NCBI GenBank assembly: GCA_949283775.1
Contig: CASDTU010000016.1
Coordinates: 1-36,991, forward strand
Direction of reading: 5' to 3'
Length of the DNA: 36,991 nt
Source of the DNA: an uncultured Bacillota bacterium
Lineage (GTDB): Bacteria; Bacillota; Clostridia; Christensenellales; Borkfalkiaceae
Shown here: piece after piece, positions 1 to 8,964 of the stretch
Position numbering within the stretch: position 1 is the stretch's first letter
Layout of the letters: every line of letters starts with the position of its first letter
Position numbers and translations under genes: made by a program
The notes under the pieces: model-generated
What the model was told of the DNA's origin: nothing
The model's database searches: none
What the model saw: only the letters and a program-made list of their open reading frames with translations

Positions 1-1040
1 GCGATGCCGCCCATCTTTTTGAGCGATTCGAACTGATCGAGATAATCTTCCAAAGTAAACGAGGCGTCGCGCAGCTTTTTCTCCAACTTTTTCGCCTGCT
101 CTTCGCTGACCGCTTCCTGCGCTTTTTCGATGAGCGAAAGCACGTCGCCCATTCCCAAGATACGCGATGCCATGCGGTCGGGATAAAACGGCTCCAAGTC
201 CGTCAGCTTTTCGCCCACGCCGATAAATTTGATGGGTTTGCCCGTCACCGCCTTGATCGAAAGGCAGGCGCCGCCGCGCGTGTCGCCGTCCAGCTTGGTC
301 AGGATCACGCCCGTAACGTCCAGCCGTTTATTGAACGTTTCCGCAACGTTAACGGCGTCCTGTCCCGTCATCGCGTCGACCGTGAGCAATATTTCGTTCG
401 GATGCACTTCGTTTTTGATATTTTCAAGCTCCTGCATGAGCGCGTCGTCGATATGCAACCGCCCTGCCGTATCGATGATGACCGTATCGTATCCCATCGA
501 ACGCGCCTGCTCGATCGCCTGTTTCGCCGTTTTGACCGGATTTTGCGTTCCCTTTTCAAACACTTCCACGCCCGCTTTTCCGCCGACGATCTGCAACTGG
601 TTGATCGCCGCGGGACGATAAATGTCCCCCGCGACCAAAAGGGGCTTTTTCCCCTGCTTTTTCAAAAGCAGAGCGAGCTTGCCGCAAAGCGTGGTCTTGC
701 CTGCACCCTGCAAACCGCACATCATGATCACCGTGGGCGGCTTGTCCGCAACTTCCAGCTTTGCGTTGGAGGAGCCCATCAGGGCAATCAATTCTTCGTT
801 GACGATCTTGATGACCTGCTGCGCAGGGTTCAAACTCTGCAAAATTTCCTGCCCGACCGCCTTTTCGGATACGTCCGCGATAAACTTTTTCGCCACGAAA
901 ATATTCACGTCCGCTTCCAAAAGCGCAATGCGCACCTCGCGCATGGCCCCCTTGATCTCCAGCTCCGTCAATCTTCCGTGCTTGGTCAGTTTTGAAAATA
1001 TATGGTTCAATCTCTCCGAAAGAGACGAAAACAACGCCAT
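1..1040 (-). CDS. ffh: Signal recognition particle protein Ffh (C-terminus cut by window edge)
   Basis: GTPase subunit of the bacterial signal recognition particle. It binds signal sequences of nascent membrane and secreted proteins through its M domain and docks with FtsY at the membrane. About 346 codons are open from the ATG at 1040 to the left edge with no stop. The N domain (residues 1-95) precedes the G domain, with P-loop GLQGAGKTT at 109-117, DTAGR at 190-194 and TKLDGD at 248-253. The family is about 445 residues long, so most of the methionine-rich M domain lies outside the window. A clear AAGGAG ribosome site sits 8 nt before the start. It follows ylxM by 92 bp, as in the classical ylxM-ffh pair. 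Identity is certain; only the C-terminal end is unseen. Confidence 0.97.
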   Translation of the reverse strand, partial: MALFSSLSERLNHIFSKLTKHGRLTELEIKGAMREVRIALLEADVNIFVAKKFIADVSEKAVGQEILQSLNPAQQVIKIVNEELIALMGSSNAKLEVADKPPTVIMMCGLQGAGKTTLCGKLALLLKKQGKKPLLVAGDIYRPAAINQLQIVGGKAGVEVFEKGTQNPVKTAKQAIEQARSMGYDTVIIDTAGRLHIDDALMQELENIKNEVHPNEILLTVDAMTGQDAVNVAETFNKRLDVTGVILTKLDGDTRGGACLSIKAVTGKPIKFIGVGEKLTDLEPFYPDRMASRILGMGDVLSLIEKAQEAVSEEQAKKLEKKLRDASFTLEDYLDQFESLKKMGGI

Positions 1041-1132
1041 AGGATAATCTCCTTTTTGATAAAAAAGTATGCTGAGCGATCGGAAAACTATGCCGCAAAA
1101 CGTCGTATCTGCCCGCAATGCGTGCCGACAGG

Positions 1133-1480
1133 TTATTTTTCCTTGCTGCCGGGCAAATCGTCCGCGCCGCCATACAAGGCGCTAAGATCCAGCTCCGACG
1201 ACAGCTCGGGGTGTTTATCGATAAAGCTTTCCAAAATTTTCGCCGTGTGCGCGATCCGTTCCGATGTGCGGATGATGTGCAGTTTGTCCTCGTATTCGTC
1301 GAGCGCCGCGCGGCTCTTGGCAAGCGTATCCGATACGCTCTGCTTGGAAATGCCCTTCTGCTCGGCGATCTCGGTAAGCGACAGATCGCACATATAATAT
1401 AATTCGCACACCTCGCGCTGATGCTCGGTGAGCAGCGGAGCGTACGCGTCGAACAACGACAGATATTTCAAATCCTTCAT
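1133..1480 (-). CDS. ylxM: YlxM/p13-like helix-turn-helix protein
   Basis: A 115-residue protein of the UPF0122 (YlxM/p13) family, encoded directly upstream of ffh in many Firmicutes. Residues 15-65 form a sigma-70 region-4-like helix-turn-helix: LTEHQREVCELYY, then a turn, then LTEIAEQKGISKQSVSDTL. The remainder is an acidic helical tail. In streptococci the family has been reported to associate with SRP components and stimulate the SRP GTPase; that is family knowledge, not visible here. The gene starts with ATG at 1480, 45 bp after the upstream membrane-protein gene, and is probably in the same transcript as ftsY and ffh. Length and domain match the family. A role as a DNA-binding regulator remains an alternative. 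Confidence 0.93.
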   Translation of the reverse strand: MKDLKYLSLFDAYAPLLTEHQREVCELYYMCDLSLTEIAEQKGISKQSVSDTLAKSRAALDEYEDKLHIIRTSERIAHTAKILESFIDKHPELSSELDLSALYGGADDLPGSKEK

Positions 1481-1525
1481 ATCGCTATTATAACGGAAAA
1501 TACCGGCTCTGTCAAACGATGCGCT

Positions 1526-2347
1526 TTATCTCTCTTCCCGATCGCCGGAAGAACCCCCGTCTTCCTCGGAAACAGAATTTGCATCGCCGCCGGAAGCGGA
1601 TTTCACAATGTCTTCCTCGGAAACGGAATCGTCCGCTTTTTTGCGGCGAACAGCGGCGCTCACGACGCGCAGGCGCTCTTTTTGCCGCTCGAGCATGTCG
1701 CGCACGGCATCGGAAAGCGACGCGCCCGCAAAGGGAAACAAAAATCGACGCCGCAACTTGCGCGCCGCGCGGCGCTCATTGATCGCCGCTTTGAGCTTCT
1801 CATAATGCACCGCTTCTTTGAACTGTGCGGCGGCCTTGCGGATTTTGAACGAAACGTTAAAGCTGATGCACAGATCCGCAAGAAATACGCCATAAAACGC
1901 GCCGATCAGAAAAATAAACCAAACGTTGCCGGCCGCCCACGCCGCCGCGGCTTGCAGGGGCTCAAACAGAAGATATACAAAACCAGCCGCAATGCAGCCC
2001 CACAGCAACGAAAACAGAGGGCAGACAATACCCTGCAGATTGCCCCAGCGATCGGAATAGTCCCAGAGTTTGATTTTCAGGCCCTTGATAAAGATGAGAC
2101 CCGTAACATATTCGAGCAGCGTGAGCGCGACAAGAAGCAGGAGTACGAGCGCCCATCGCGGAAGCGGTAGAAAACAAGCTCCGTATAAAACCATCGTTCC
2201 GCAGCCGTACATCGGCAAATACGGTCCGTTGAGAAAGCCCGGGTTGATCCACTTTTTCGCGCTGAAAATTCGGCGGAAAAACAGTTCCAAAACCCAGCCT
2301 CCCACACTGCCGAACATAAACAGAAATGCGAGCCGAAAAAACAGCAC
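1526..2347 (-). CDS. Five-helix membrane protein, CmpB-type putative ABC transporter permease (PF06541-like)
   Basis: A 273-residue integral membrane protein. Hydrophobic segments lie at about 3-24, 43-62, 66-87, 105-128 and 142-163. The conserved signature of the CmpB-like family is present: GWVLE at 17-21, NPGFLNGPYLPMYGCG at 35-50, LEYVTG at 78-83 and LWDYSDRWGNLQG at 94-106. The last 110 residues are basic, then Ser/Glu-rich, and contain two copies of SVSEED. The family's biochemical function is unknown despite the transporter name, and no ATPase gene is adjacent. The start is GTG at 2347 with GGAGGG six bases upstream, 15 bp after the ftsY stop, so it is probably co-transcribed with ftsY. 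Its place between ftsY and ylxM-ffh is not part of the classical operon. Confidence 0.82.
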   Translation of the reverse strand: MLFFRLAFLFMFGSVGGWVLELFFRRIFSAKKWINPGFLNGPYLPMYGCGTMVLYGACFLPLPRWALVLLLLVALTLLEYVTGLIFIKGLKIKLWDYSDRWGNLQGIVCPLFSLLWGCIAAGFVYLLFEPLQAAAAWAAGNVWFIFLIGAFYGVFLADLCISFNVSFKIRKAAAQFKEAVHYEKLKAAINERRAARKLRRRFLFPFAGASLSDAVRDMLERQKERLRVVSAAVRRKKADDSVSEEDIVKSASGGDANSVSEEDGGSSGDREER

Positions 2348-2362
2348 TGCCGTTCCCTCCGC

Positions 2363-3256
2363 CTATATGATCCCTTCGGTAAATTCTTCCGCATCGAAGA
2401 GCTGCAAATCGTCCAGCTTTTCGCCCGTTCCGACAAATACCACGGGAATTTTCAGTTCGCCGCACAGCGAAACGACAAAACCGCCCTTTGCCGTGCCGTC
2501 CAACTTCGTCAGAACGATCCCGTCCAAATCGACCGCTTCGTTAAACAGCCGCGCCTGCGAGAGCGCGTTTTGTCCCGTCGTCGCGTCCAGCACCAAAAAT
2601 TTATAGAAATGCGCTTCGGGATAGTCGCGCGCGACGACGCGGTCCATTTTTTTGAGCTCTTCCATCAAATTTGCTTTCACGTGCAGGCGGCCAGCCGTAT
2701 CGACGATCACGACGTCCGTCTTTTTCGCCTTCGCGGAAGATACCGCGTCGTATACGACGGCCGAAGGATCGCTGCCCTCTTCGTGTTTGACAATGCGAAC
2801 TTTCGCGCGCTCCGCCCACACGGTCAGCTGGTCCGCCGCCGCCGCGCGGAAGGTATCCGCCGCCGCAAGCGTGACGCTCTTTTTCTCGCGCACAAAATAA
2901 TTGGCCAATTTTCCGATCGTCGTCGTCTTGCCGACCCCGTTTACCCCGACGAGCATGATCACCGCCGGATACTCGATTTCGGGAACTTCCGCTTCGCACA
3001 GCGTGTCTTCGATGACGTCTTTGAGAAGATTGATGACGTATTCCTTATCTTTGAGCTTTTCCTTTTTCGCCTCCGCGCGGATCTGATCGACGATCTCTTC
3101 CGCCGTCAGAACGGAAATATCGGCGGAAATCAAAATTTCTTCCAATTCGTCGTAAAAATCATCCCCGATCCCCTTTGCAAACAGCGCGGAGAGTTTGGAA
3201 GAAATATTGTCTTTCGTCTTTTTCAGCGCTCCGATAATTTTACCGAATAATCCCAT
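2363..3256 (-). CDS. ftsY: Signal recognition particle receptor FtsY
   Basis: Membrane-associated SRP receptor GTPase that pairs with Ffh to deliver ribosomes to the Sec translocon. From the ATG at 3256 it is 297 residues. It has a short amphipathic N-terminus (MGLFGKIIGAL), an N domain (20-95), P-loop GVNGVGKTT at 104-112, the DTFRAAA insertion motif at 134-140, DTAGR at 186-190 and TKLDG at 250-254. An in-frame ATG 36 bases upstream (3292) lacks a ribosome site and sits at the edge of a repeat, whereas GGGAG lies 8 nt before 3256, so I chose the latter. The long acidic A domain of the E. coli protein is absent, as usual in Firmicutes. It lies 169 bp downstream of smc. Confidence 0.96.
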   Translation of the reverse strand: MGLFGKIIGALKKTKDNISSKLSALFAKGIGDDFYDELEEILISADISVLTAEEIVDQIRAEAKKEKLKDKEYVINLLKDVIEDTLCEAEVPEIEYPAVIMLVGVNGVGKTTTIGKLANYFVREKKSVTLAAADTFRAAAADQLTVWAERAKVRIVKHEEGSDPSAVVYDAVSSAKAKKTDVVIVDTAGRLHVKANLMEELKKMDRVVARDYPEAHFYKFLVLDATTGQNALSQARLFNEAVDLDGIVLTKLDGTAKGGFVVSLCGELKIPVVFVGTGEKLDDLQLFDAEEFTEGII

Positions 3257-3290
3257 AAAAATACTCCCATCAAAAATTGTACATATACGC

Positions 3291-3390
3291 AAACACCGCG
3301 TTTCAATTCAGTGAGCAACACCGGAAAATCTCGCGCAAAACATTGCAGCCCATCAAACACAAACACCGCGTTTAAATTCAGTGCGCAAAT
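3291..3390. repeat. Two direct copies of a 30-bp unit, 70 bp apart
   Basis: Positions 3291-3320 and 3361-3390 are near-identical: both begin AAACACCGCGTTT, continue with AATTCAGTG, and differ at only a few sites. They lie in the 169-bp spacer between the smc stop and the ftsY start. No hairpin or promoter is obvious in them. The function is unknown. This is one of several spacers in the window holding direct repeats. Confidence 0.8.
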
Positions 3391-3425
3391 GCGAAAGCCG
3401 CGCCGTTTCCTCTGCGGGCGTGGTT

Positions 3426-6400
3426 CTATGCAACGGTATCGCCACCGAGCTTGCTCTCCACTTCGGAAAGTTTGACCGAAACGATCTTGGAAACACCCTT
3501 TTCTTCCATCGTAACGCCGAACAGGCAGTCCGCCTTTTCCATCGTCGGTTTTCTGTGCGTGATGACGATAAACTGCGTTTCCTTTGCGAATTTCTTCAAG
3601 AACTGCGCAAATTTATCGACGTTTGCCTCGTCCAGCGCCGCCTCGATCTCGTCGAGAACGCAGAACGGCATCGGGCGCAGCATCAAAATAGCGAATAAGA
3701 TCGCGATCGCCGTGAGCGCGCGCTCGCCGCCCGAAAGGAGGGAGATTTTTGTGAGTTTCTTGCCCGGAGGACAAGCGACGATCTCCACGCCGGCCGCGAG
3801 CGGATCGTCGCACTCGGAATAATCCATCTGCAATTCCGCTCTGCCGCCGCCGAACAGCTCTTTGAACAATTTTTTGAAATTTTCGTTGATCTGATTGAAA
3901 CCTTCGTCAAACTGCTTTTGCATTTCGCCTTTCAGCTCTTCCAGCGCCGCCGTCGTGTCGTCGATCCCCTTCTGCACGTCGTCGCGCTGCGCCGTCATTT
4001 CTTCGTACTGCGCGTTGAGCGTTTCGTACTCTTCCAAGGCGTTGTGGTTGATCGCGCCCAAAGAAGAGATTTCGCGCTTCAAGCGGTTGACGGACGTCTG
4101 CCCCGCTTTCGGATCAAAGTCCTCCTGTTTATAGGCAAGACAGCTCTCGTACGTTTCCTGATATTCTTCGTCGATGCGCGATTGCAGATTTTCCAGTTCC
4201 GAGTCGATTTTCGTCAGCTCGATCTCCTGCGCGTGGCGGCGTTCGGAAAGCACCTCCACCCGATCGCTGCATTCGCGCGACTGCGCCATGATCGTCTCCA
4301 ATTCGCGGTTCAGCTGCTCTTTTTCGCGAAGTTTTGCGTCCTTTTGCTCGCGCAGAGCATTGAGCTGTTCGCGCTGTTCGGGCGTAAGGGCCGCCTTTTC
4401 CGCCATCTCTTCCAGATCCCCGATCGTCGCCGCGATATTTTTGGAGTTCTCTTCGGCTTCCGCAATGCGCCGCTGCAAATCTTCGCGCTCGGCAGCAAGC
4501 CTTGCCGCATTGCCGCGCTCCGCTTCCGCCGCCGCGCGGTACTGCGCAATGTACACCTGCAAGACGTTTTGCCGCAGATTGCGCTCGCCGAGCTCCGATT
4601 TGATCTTATCGTATTCCTCTTTGCGGCGGTCGGATTCCCCTTGCGCGTCGCTCTTCATGCGGGAGATCTTTTCCTCGCCCTCGGAAGAAGTGGAAAATTC
4701 GCTGTCGATGCCCTTTGCGCGCTCGTACAGCACTGCTAAGGTGTTTTCGCGCAGAGAAAGCTCCTTTTCGTCCGATGCCACTTTTTCGGTCAGCATCGTC
4801 TTTTTTTCTTCCAGCGCCGCGATCTTGCTGCGCGCTTCCTGAAAACTTTCGCGCAGATTTTCCAGCTCCTGCGCCGTTTTCTGTTTTTTCGATTCAAAAT
4901 CCGAACGCTTTTTCGTCAACGCATCACGCTCTTTTTGCGCCGCGTCAATGTCCGCCTGCGTCTGCTCGATGCGCCGCTCGTTGGCGAGGAAATTGCTGCC
5001 GCCTTCCTTGCGCGAACCGCCCGTCATCGAACCGCTCGTGGAAATGACGTCGCCGTCCAAAGTTACGATGCGGAATGCGTGGGGATATTTTTTGGAAATT
5101 TCGTTCGCGTTTGCGATCGTATCCGCAATCAACGTGTTTCCGATCAAATTAAAAATGACGTTGTCGTAATATTGATCGTAGCGCACCAGCTCGTTCGCAA
5201 GCCCGATCGCGCCCTTTTCTTTCAAAGCGCGGCGGGTGTACTCCGTCTCATAGTGCGGTTTTAAAGACGCGACGGGCAGGAAAGTAACTTGTCCGCCCTT
5301 ATTGCGTTTGAGATATTCGATCAGATAGCGTGCGTCGTCGCTCGTGGCGCAGACGATGTTCTGCATGGCGCCCCCGAACGCCGTTTCGATCGCGACTTCG
5401 TACTGCTCGTCGCACTTGACGATATCGGCGATCACGCCCTTGATACGCTTGTCCAAATCTGCACTGCGGCGGGCGTCGCTCATCAGCTTTTTGACGGAGA
5501 ATTTATATCCCTCGAATTCGTCCTTGACGTTCTGATAAAAGCGCTTGCGATCTTCGAGCGACGAAATGCGCGCGTTGCAGCGGAACAGATCTTCGCTCAC
5601 GCCGTCCGCCGCCGCGTTTAAATCGTAGATTTCCTGCTCTTTCGCGCTCTTGATCTCCTTTTCGCGCGAAACGTATTCTACGACTTCGTCGTACCATTCC
5701 GCGCAGGCAACAAGCGCCTTTTTATCCTCTTCCAACTGCGCTTTGCACTGCTGCGCTTCCGCCGCGATCTCGGATATACGCTCCTCTACCGCTTCCTTTT
5801 TTGCGGAAAGAGAGCCGATGCTCTGGCGGATCTCCGACAAGTTTTCAATGGTATCAATCACGCTTCTCTGCGTTTCGTCGTTCCAAGCCTCGTACTCGGA
5901 CAGCTTTTCGCTCAGCTGCGCGATCTCCTTTGCAAGCTCTCCGCTCTCTTTCTGCGAACTTTCGATCTTCTTTTCATAGTCCGCACAAGAATTCTCCGCC
6001 GCCTGCGTTTCTTCCGCGATCGCCGCAATGCGCGCCTCACTCTCTTCCACCGCGCGCTGTTCGCCGCGCTGCTGCTCTTTAAAGAACGAGATGCGTTCGC
6101 GAATTACGTTCACGTCACCCTCTTTTTTTTGCATATCCACGGTAAAGCGGAGGATCTGTTCGTTGAGATGATTCAACGTTTCATCGCTTTCGGCGATACT
6201 CCTCCGATCGGCCGCGTACCTGGCGTCCAGCCGCTCGGATTCCGCGCGCGTGCGTTCGATCTCCGCCTGGATCCGCTCCAATACCGAGCCGATCTCCGCA
6301 CGGGCGGATTCGGCATTGTCGTGCTTGTAAATATATAAATTGATCTCGTCATGTTTGAGCTGTTCGTACAGTTCGCGGTATTTTTTGGTCTTTTCCGCCT

Positions 6401-7025
6401 GCCGGGCAAGGGGCGCGAGCATATGCTCCACCTCGCCCATGCGCTGCAAAAAGATATTCAGATTGTTATAGGAATTGGCAAGGCGGCGCTCAATATCCTG
6501 TTTGCGCGATTTAAAGACGATAATGCCCGTCGCTTCTTCAAAGATCGCGCGGCGGTCTTCCGGCTTCGCGTTCATGATCTGCTCGATCTTGCCCTGCCCG
6601 ATAATGGAATACCCCTCTTTCCCGAGCCCGACGGCGTGCAGCCTATCGACGATATCCTTCATGCGGCAAGGCGGTTTATTGATGAGATATTCGCTCTCGC
6701 CGCTTCGAAAGAGCCGGCGCGTCATCGCCACTTCTTCATAATCGAGATCAGCGAACATATGCGTCGAGTTGTCAAATGTGAGCGTGACCTCGCAAAACGA
6801 CTGGCTCTTGCGCTGCTGCGTGCCGCCGAAAATGACGTCCTGCATATTCGAACCGCGCATGGACTTTGCCGACTGTTCGCCGAACACCCAGCGGATGGAA
6901 TCGGCTACGTTGCTCTTGCCGCATCCGTTCGGACCGACGATGCACGTTACGCCGTTATCGAATTTTATTTCGGTTTTGTCCGCAAAGGATTTGAAACCGT
7001 TGAGTTCGACTTTCTTAAAATTCAA
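3426..7025 (-). CDS. smc: Chromosome segregation ATPase SMC
   Basis: Structural maintenance of chromosomes protein, the coiled-coil ATPase that with ScpA and ScpB organises and segregates the nucleoid. It has 1199 residues, typical for the family. Walker A GPNGCGKSN is at 31-39. A long coiled coil follows (about 165-510), then the hinge (about 525-665, including GVIADIVK and SGSMTGGS), and the returning coil (about 670-1040). The ABC signature LSGGE starts at 1097 and Walker B FCVLDE is at 1121-1126, followed by the D-loop region. The start is TTG at 7025, not ATG; AGGGGAG lies 8 nt upstream, and the rnc stop ends only 3 bp before it, which fixes the start. The scp genes are not in the window. 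Confidence 0.97.
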   Translation of the reverse strand: MNFKKVELNGFKSFADKTEIKFDNGVTCIVGPNGCGKSNVADSIRWVFGEQSAKSMRGSNMQDVIFGGTQQRKSQSFCEVTLTFDNSTHMFADLDYEEVAMTRRLFRSGESEYLINKPPCRMKDIVDRLHAVGLGKEGYSIIGQGKIEQIMNAKPEDRRAIFEEATGIIVFKSRKQDIERRLANSYNNLNIFLQRMGEVEHMLAPLARQAEKTKKYRELYEQLKHDEINLYIYKHDNAESARAEIGSVLERIQAEIERTRAESERLDARYAADRRSIAESDETLNHLNEQILRFTVDMQKKEGDVNVIRERISFFKEQQRGEQRAVEESEARIAAIAEETQAAENSCADYEKKIESSQKESGELAKEIAQLSEKLSEYEAWNDETQRSVIDTIENLSEIRQSIGSLSAKKEAVEERISEIAAEAQQCKAQLEEDKKALVACAEWYDEVVEYVSREKEIKSAKEQEIYDLNAAADGVSEDLFRCNARISSLEDRKRFYQNVKDEFEGYKFSVKKLMSDARRSADLDKRIKGVIADIVKCDEQYEVAIETAFGGAMQNIVCATSDDARYLIEYLKRNKGGQVTFLPVASLKPHYETEYTRRALKEKGAIGLANELVRYDQYYDNVIFNLIGNTLIADTIANANEISKKYPHAFRIVTLDGDVISTSGSMTGGSRKEGGSNFLANERRIEQTQADIDAAQKERDALTKKRSDFESKKQKTAQELENLRESFQEARSKIAALEEKKTMLTEKVASDEKELSLRENTLAVLYERAKGIDSEFSTSSEGEEKISRMKSDAQGESDRRKEEYDKIKSELGERNLRQNVLQVYIAQYRAAAEAERGNAARLAAEREDLQRRIAEAEENSKNIAATIGDLEEMAEKAALTPEQREQLNALREQKDAKLREKEQLNRELETIMAQSRECSDRVEVLSERRHAQEIELTKIDSELENLQSRIDEEYQETYESCLAYKQEDFDPKAGQTSVNRLKREISSLGAINHNALEEYETLNAQYEEMTAQRDDVQKGIDDTTAALEELKGEMQKQFDEGFNQINENFKKLFKELFGGGRAELQMDYSECDDPLAAGVEIVACPPGKKLTKISLLSGGERALTAIAILFAILMLRPMPFCVLDEIEAALDEANVDKFAQFLKKFAKETQFIVITHRKPTMEKADCLFGVTMEEKGVSKIVSVKLSEVESKLGGDTVA

Positions 7026-7028
7026 TGT

Positions 7029-7691
7029 CTATTCTCCCCTCTCCTGATTGAAAAGAGCAAGCAGGCGTTTTGCCGCCGCTTTCTCCGCTTCCCGCACGCT
7101 CGAACCTTCGCCCTGCGCCCGCTCTCCCGCGCCAAGCACTTCCACTTTAAAATGGGGCGCATGCGCCGCGCCCGTCCGTTCGATGACGCGATATGTCGCT
7201 TTCTCGAATTTCCGAGCCTGCAAAAATTCCTGCAATTCTCCCTTATAATTTTGTTCGGAAGGAACTGACCGGAGCAGATGCGTCCGAACAAATGTCCGCG
7301 CGCTGTCCAGCCCGCCGTCCAGATAAATTCCCGCGACGATCGCCTCAAACAAACTCGAAACCGCCTTTTCGCCCACGCTCGCGCCGGGCGGATACAGCAG
7401 ATACTGCTGCAAGCCCATGCTCCGTACCGCGCGCTCGAGCGGCTTTGCCGACACGAGCCGGATCCTCAAAGCCGTCATGTCCCCTTCGTCGCCTCTGCCT
7501 TTGCGATACAATTCGTCCGCGACCAAAAACCCCAGCACAGCATCGCCTAGAAATTCCAGCCGCTCGTTGTTCTCTCCGCCGTACCGCTCCGTATTGTACG
7601 AAGCGTGCGTGAAACACGTCTGCAATAGCGCTTTATCCCGAAACGTATATCCGATCTTCCGCTCTATCTGCAAAACGATTTCAGGCTTCAC
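7029..7691 (-). CDS. rnc: Ribonuclease III
   Basis: Double-strand-specific endoribonuclease that processes rRNA precursors and structured mRNAs. It has 220 residues. The catalytic domain carries the signature NERLEFLGDAV at 42-52 and the second catalytic acidic residue in SLFEAIVAGIYLDGG (E116). The double-stranded RNA-binding domain covers about 148-216. The start is GTG at 7691 inside the end of plsX (11-bp overlap), with GGAGG about 9 nt upstream within the plsX coding sequence, so translation is probably coupled. In Bacillus, acpP and fab genes lie between plsX and rnc; here plsX abuts rnc directly. The smc start follows 3 bp later. Confidence 0.96.
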   Translation of the reverse strand: MKPEIVLQIERKIGYTFRDKALLQTCFTHASYNTERYGGENNERLEFLGDAVLGFLVADELYRKGRGDEGDMTALRIRLVSAKPLERAVRSMGLQQYLLYPPGASVGEKAVSSLFEAIVAGIYLDGGLDSARTFVRTHLLRSVPSEQNYKGELQEFLQARKFEKATYRVIERTGAAHAPHFKVEVLGAGERAQGEGSSVREAEKAAAKRLLALFNQERGE

Positions 7692-8733
7692 TTCCGATCG
7701 CCTCCAAATCCACCTGCGAGAGCATCTCTTTGATCGTTTCTGTCAAGCCGTTTGCAGCCGCGTCCCGCGCCTGCAAGATAGACGCGCAGACGGATTCCGC
7801 CTTGCTCGAACCGTGCGATTTCACGACCACTTTATCGATGCCGAGCAGCACCGCTCCGCCGTACTTGCTGTAATCGAGCACGCGCTTGATATTCTTAAAC
7901 GCCTTGCGCATAAACAGCGCATAGCCGATCTTCGCCCAGAAAGACGCCTTGATATTCTCTTTGATCACGCTCATGACCGCGAGCGCCGTGCCTTCCGTCG
8001 TCTTTAACGCGATATTGCCCGAAAAACCGTCGCAGACCGCCACGTCGATGTCGCCGCTCATAATATCGCGGCCTTCCACGTTGCCCACAAACCGAATGCC
8101 CGCAAGATTTTTCAAAAGCTGATAACTTTCCTGATGGAGCGGATCCCCTTTATGCTCTTCCGTTCCGTTGGTGACGAGCCCCACGCGCGGCGAAGAGATC
8201 CCCATCGCCTTTGCGTATGCGGTACCCATGATCGCAAAATGGCACAGGTTGACCGGCTTGCACTCCGCGTTTGCGCCCGCGTCGATCAACAGCACCTTGC
8301 CTCCCTTCGCCGTCGGCAATACGGGGCAAACCGCCGGGCGGGAAATGCCGCGGATCCTGCCTACCCGAAGGAGCGCGCCCGTCAGGACGGCCCCCGTCGA
8401 ACCGGCGGAAACGAATCCCTTTGCTTCTTCGTCCTCTTTAAGTATTTTCAGCGCCACGACCAAGGACGAATCCTTCTTTTGGCGGATCGCCACCGTCGGA
8501 ACGTCGTCGTTCGTGATCACTTCCGCGCAGTGTACGATCTCCAAGCGCGTCGGATCGTACGAATACGGTTTTTCCTCATTTCCCTCTCCGCTGCGCAGTA
8601 TTTTCTCAATTCGCTCTTTATCCCCCGTCAAAACGACCGTCAAATCCTTTTGCGCGTTAATCGCCTGTACGGCGCCCGCCACGATCGCTTCCGGCGCGTT
8701 GTCGCCCCCCATTGCGTCTACGATGATCTTCAT
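7681..8733 (-). CDS. plsX: Phosphate acyltransferase PlsX
   Basis: Makes acyl-phosphate from acyl-ACP and phosphate, the first step of the PlsX-PlsY route to lysophosphatidic acid. It is a peripheral membrane enzyme of 350 residues, the family length. Recognisable elements are the N-terminal MKIIVDAMGGDNAPEAIVAG, the ASVIEG-type region (here GSTGAVLTGALLRVGRI, about 112-128), and a C-terminal SSKAESVCASILQA region. The ATG at 8733 is preceded by GGAGG at good spacing. It heads the rnc-smc-ftsY-ylxM-ffh series on the minus strand. The 231-bp spacer upstream (8734-8964) is AT-rich and holds no gene; I see only a weak TTGACT/AAAATT promoter candidate in it and no terminator for asnS. The commonly adjacent rpmF, fapR and acpP are absent. 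Confidence 0.96.
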   Translation of the reverse strand: MKIIVDAMGGDNAPEAIVAGAVQAINAQKDLTVVLTGDKERIEKILRSGEGNEEKPYSYDPTRLEIVHCAEVITNDDVPTVAIRQKKDSSLVVALKILKEDEEAKGFVSAGSTGAVLTGALLRVGRIRGISRPAVCPVLPTAKGGKVLLIDAGANAECKPVNLCHFAIMGTAYAKAMGISSPRVGLVTNGTEEHKGDPLHQESYQLLKNLAGIRFVGNVEGRDIMSGDIDVAVCDGFSGNIALKTTEGTALAVMSVIKENIKASFWAKIGYALFMRKAFKNIKRVLDYSKYGGAVLLGIDKVVVKSHGSSKAESVCASILQARDAAANGLTETIKEMLSQVDLEAIGSEA

Positions 8734-8964
8734 TGTATGACCTCCGCTTTTTTTGTAATTTCTTACTCTGAATTTTTTGCAATTTTACTGCTCTTTCTCC
8801 GCAAACTTCTTGCTGTACGCTTTCAAAACGTGCCTTTTCGCAAATTTTGCCCAATTTCGCGGCGCAGTCAACTTTCTCGCTTTTCTCGGTTTTCGCGCGT
8901 TTGCGCGTTCGCGTTTTTCTTGCCTTTTTTCCAAAAACTCCGTTTTTCCGCTTAAAAAGGCGTG

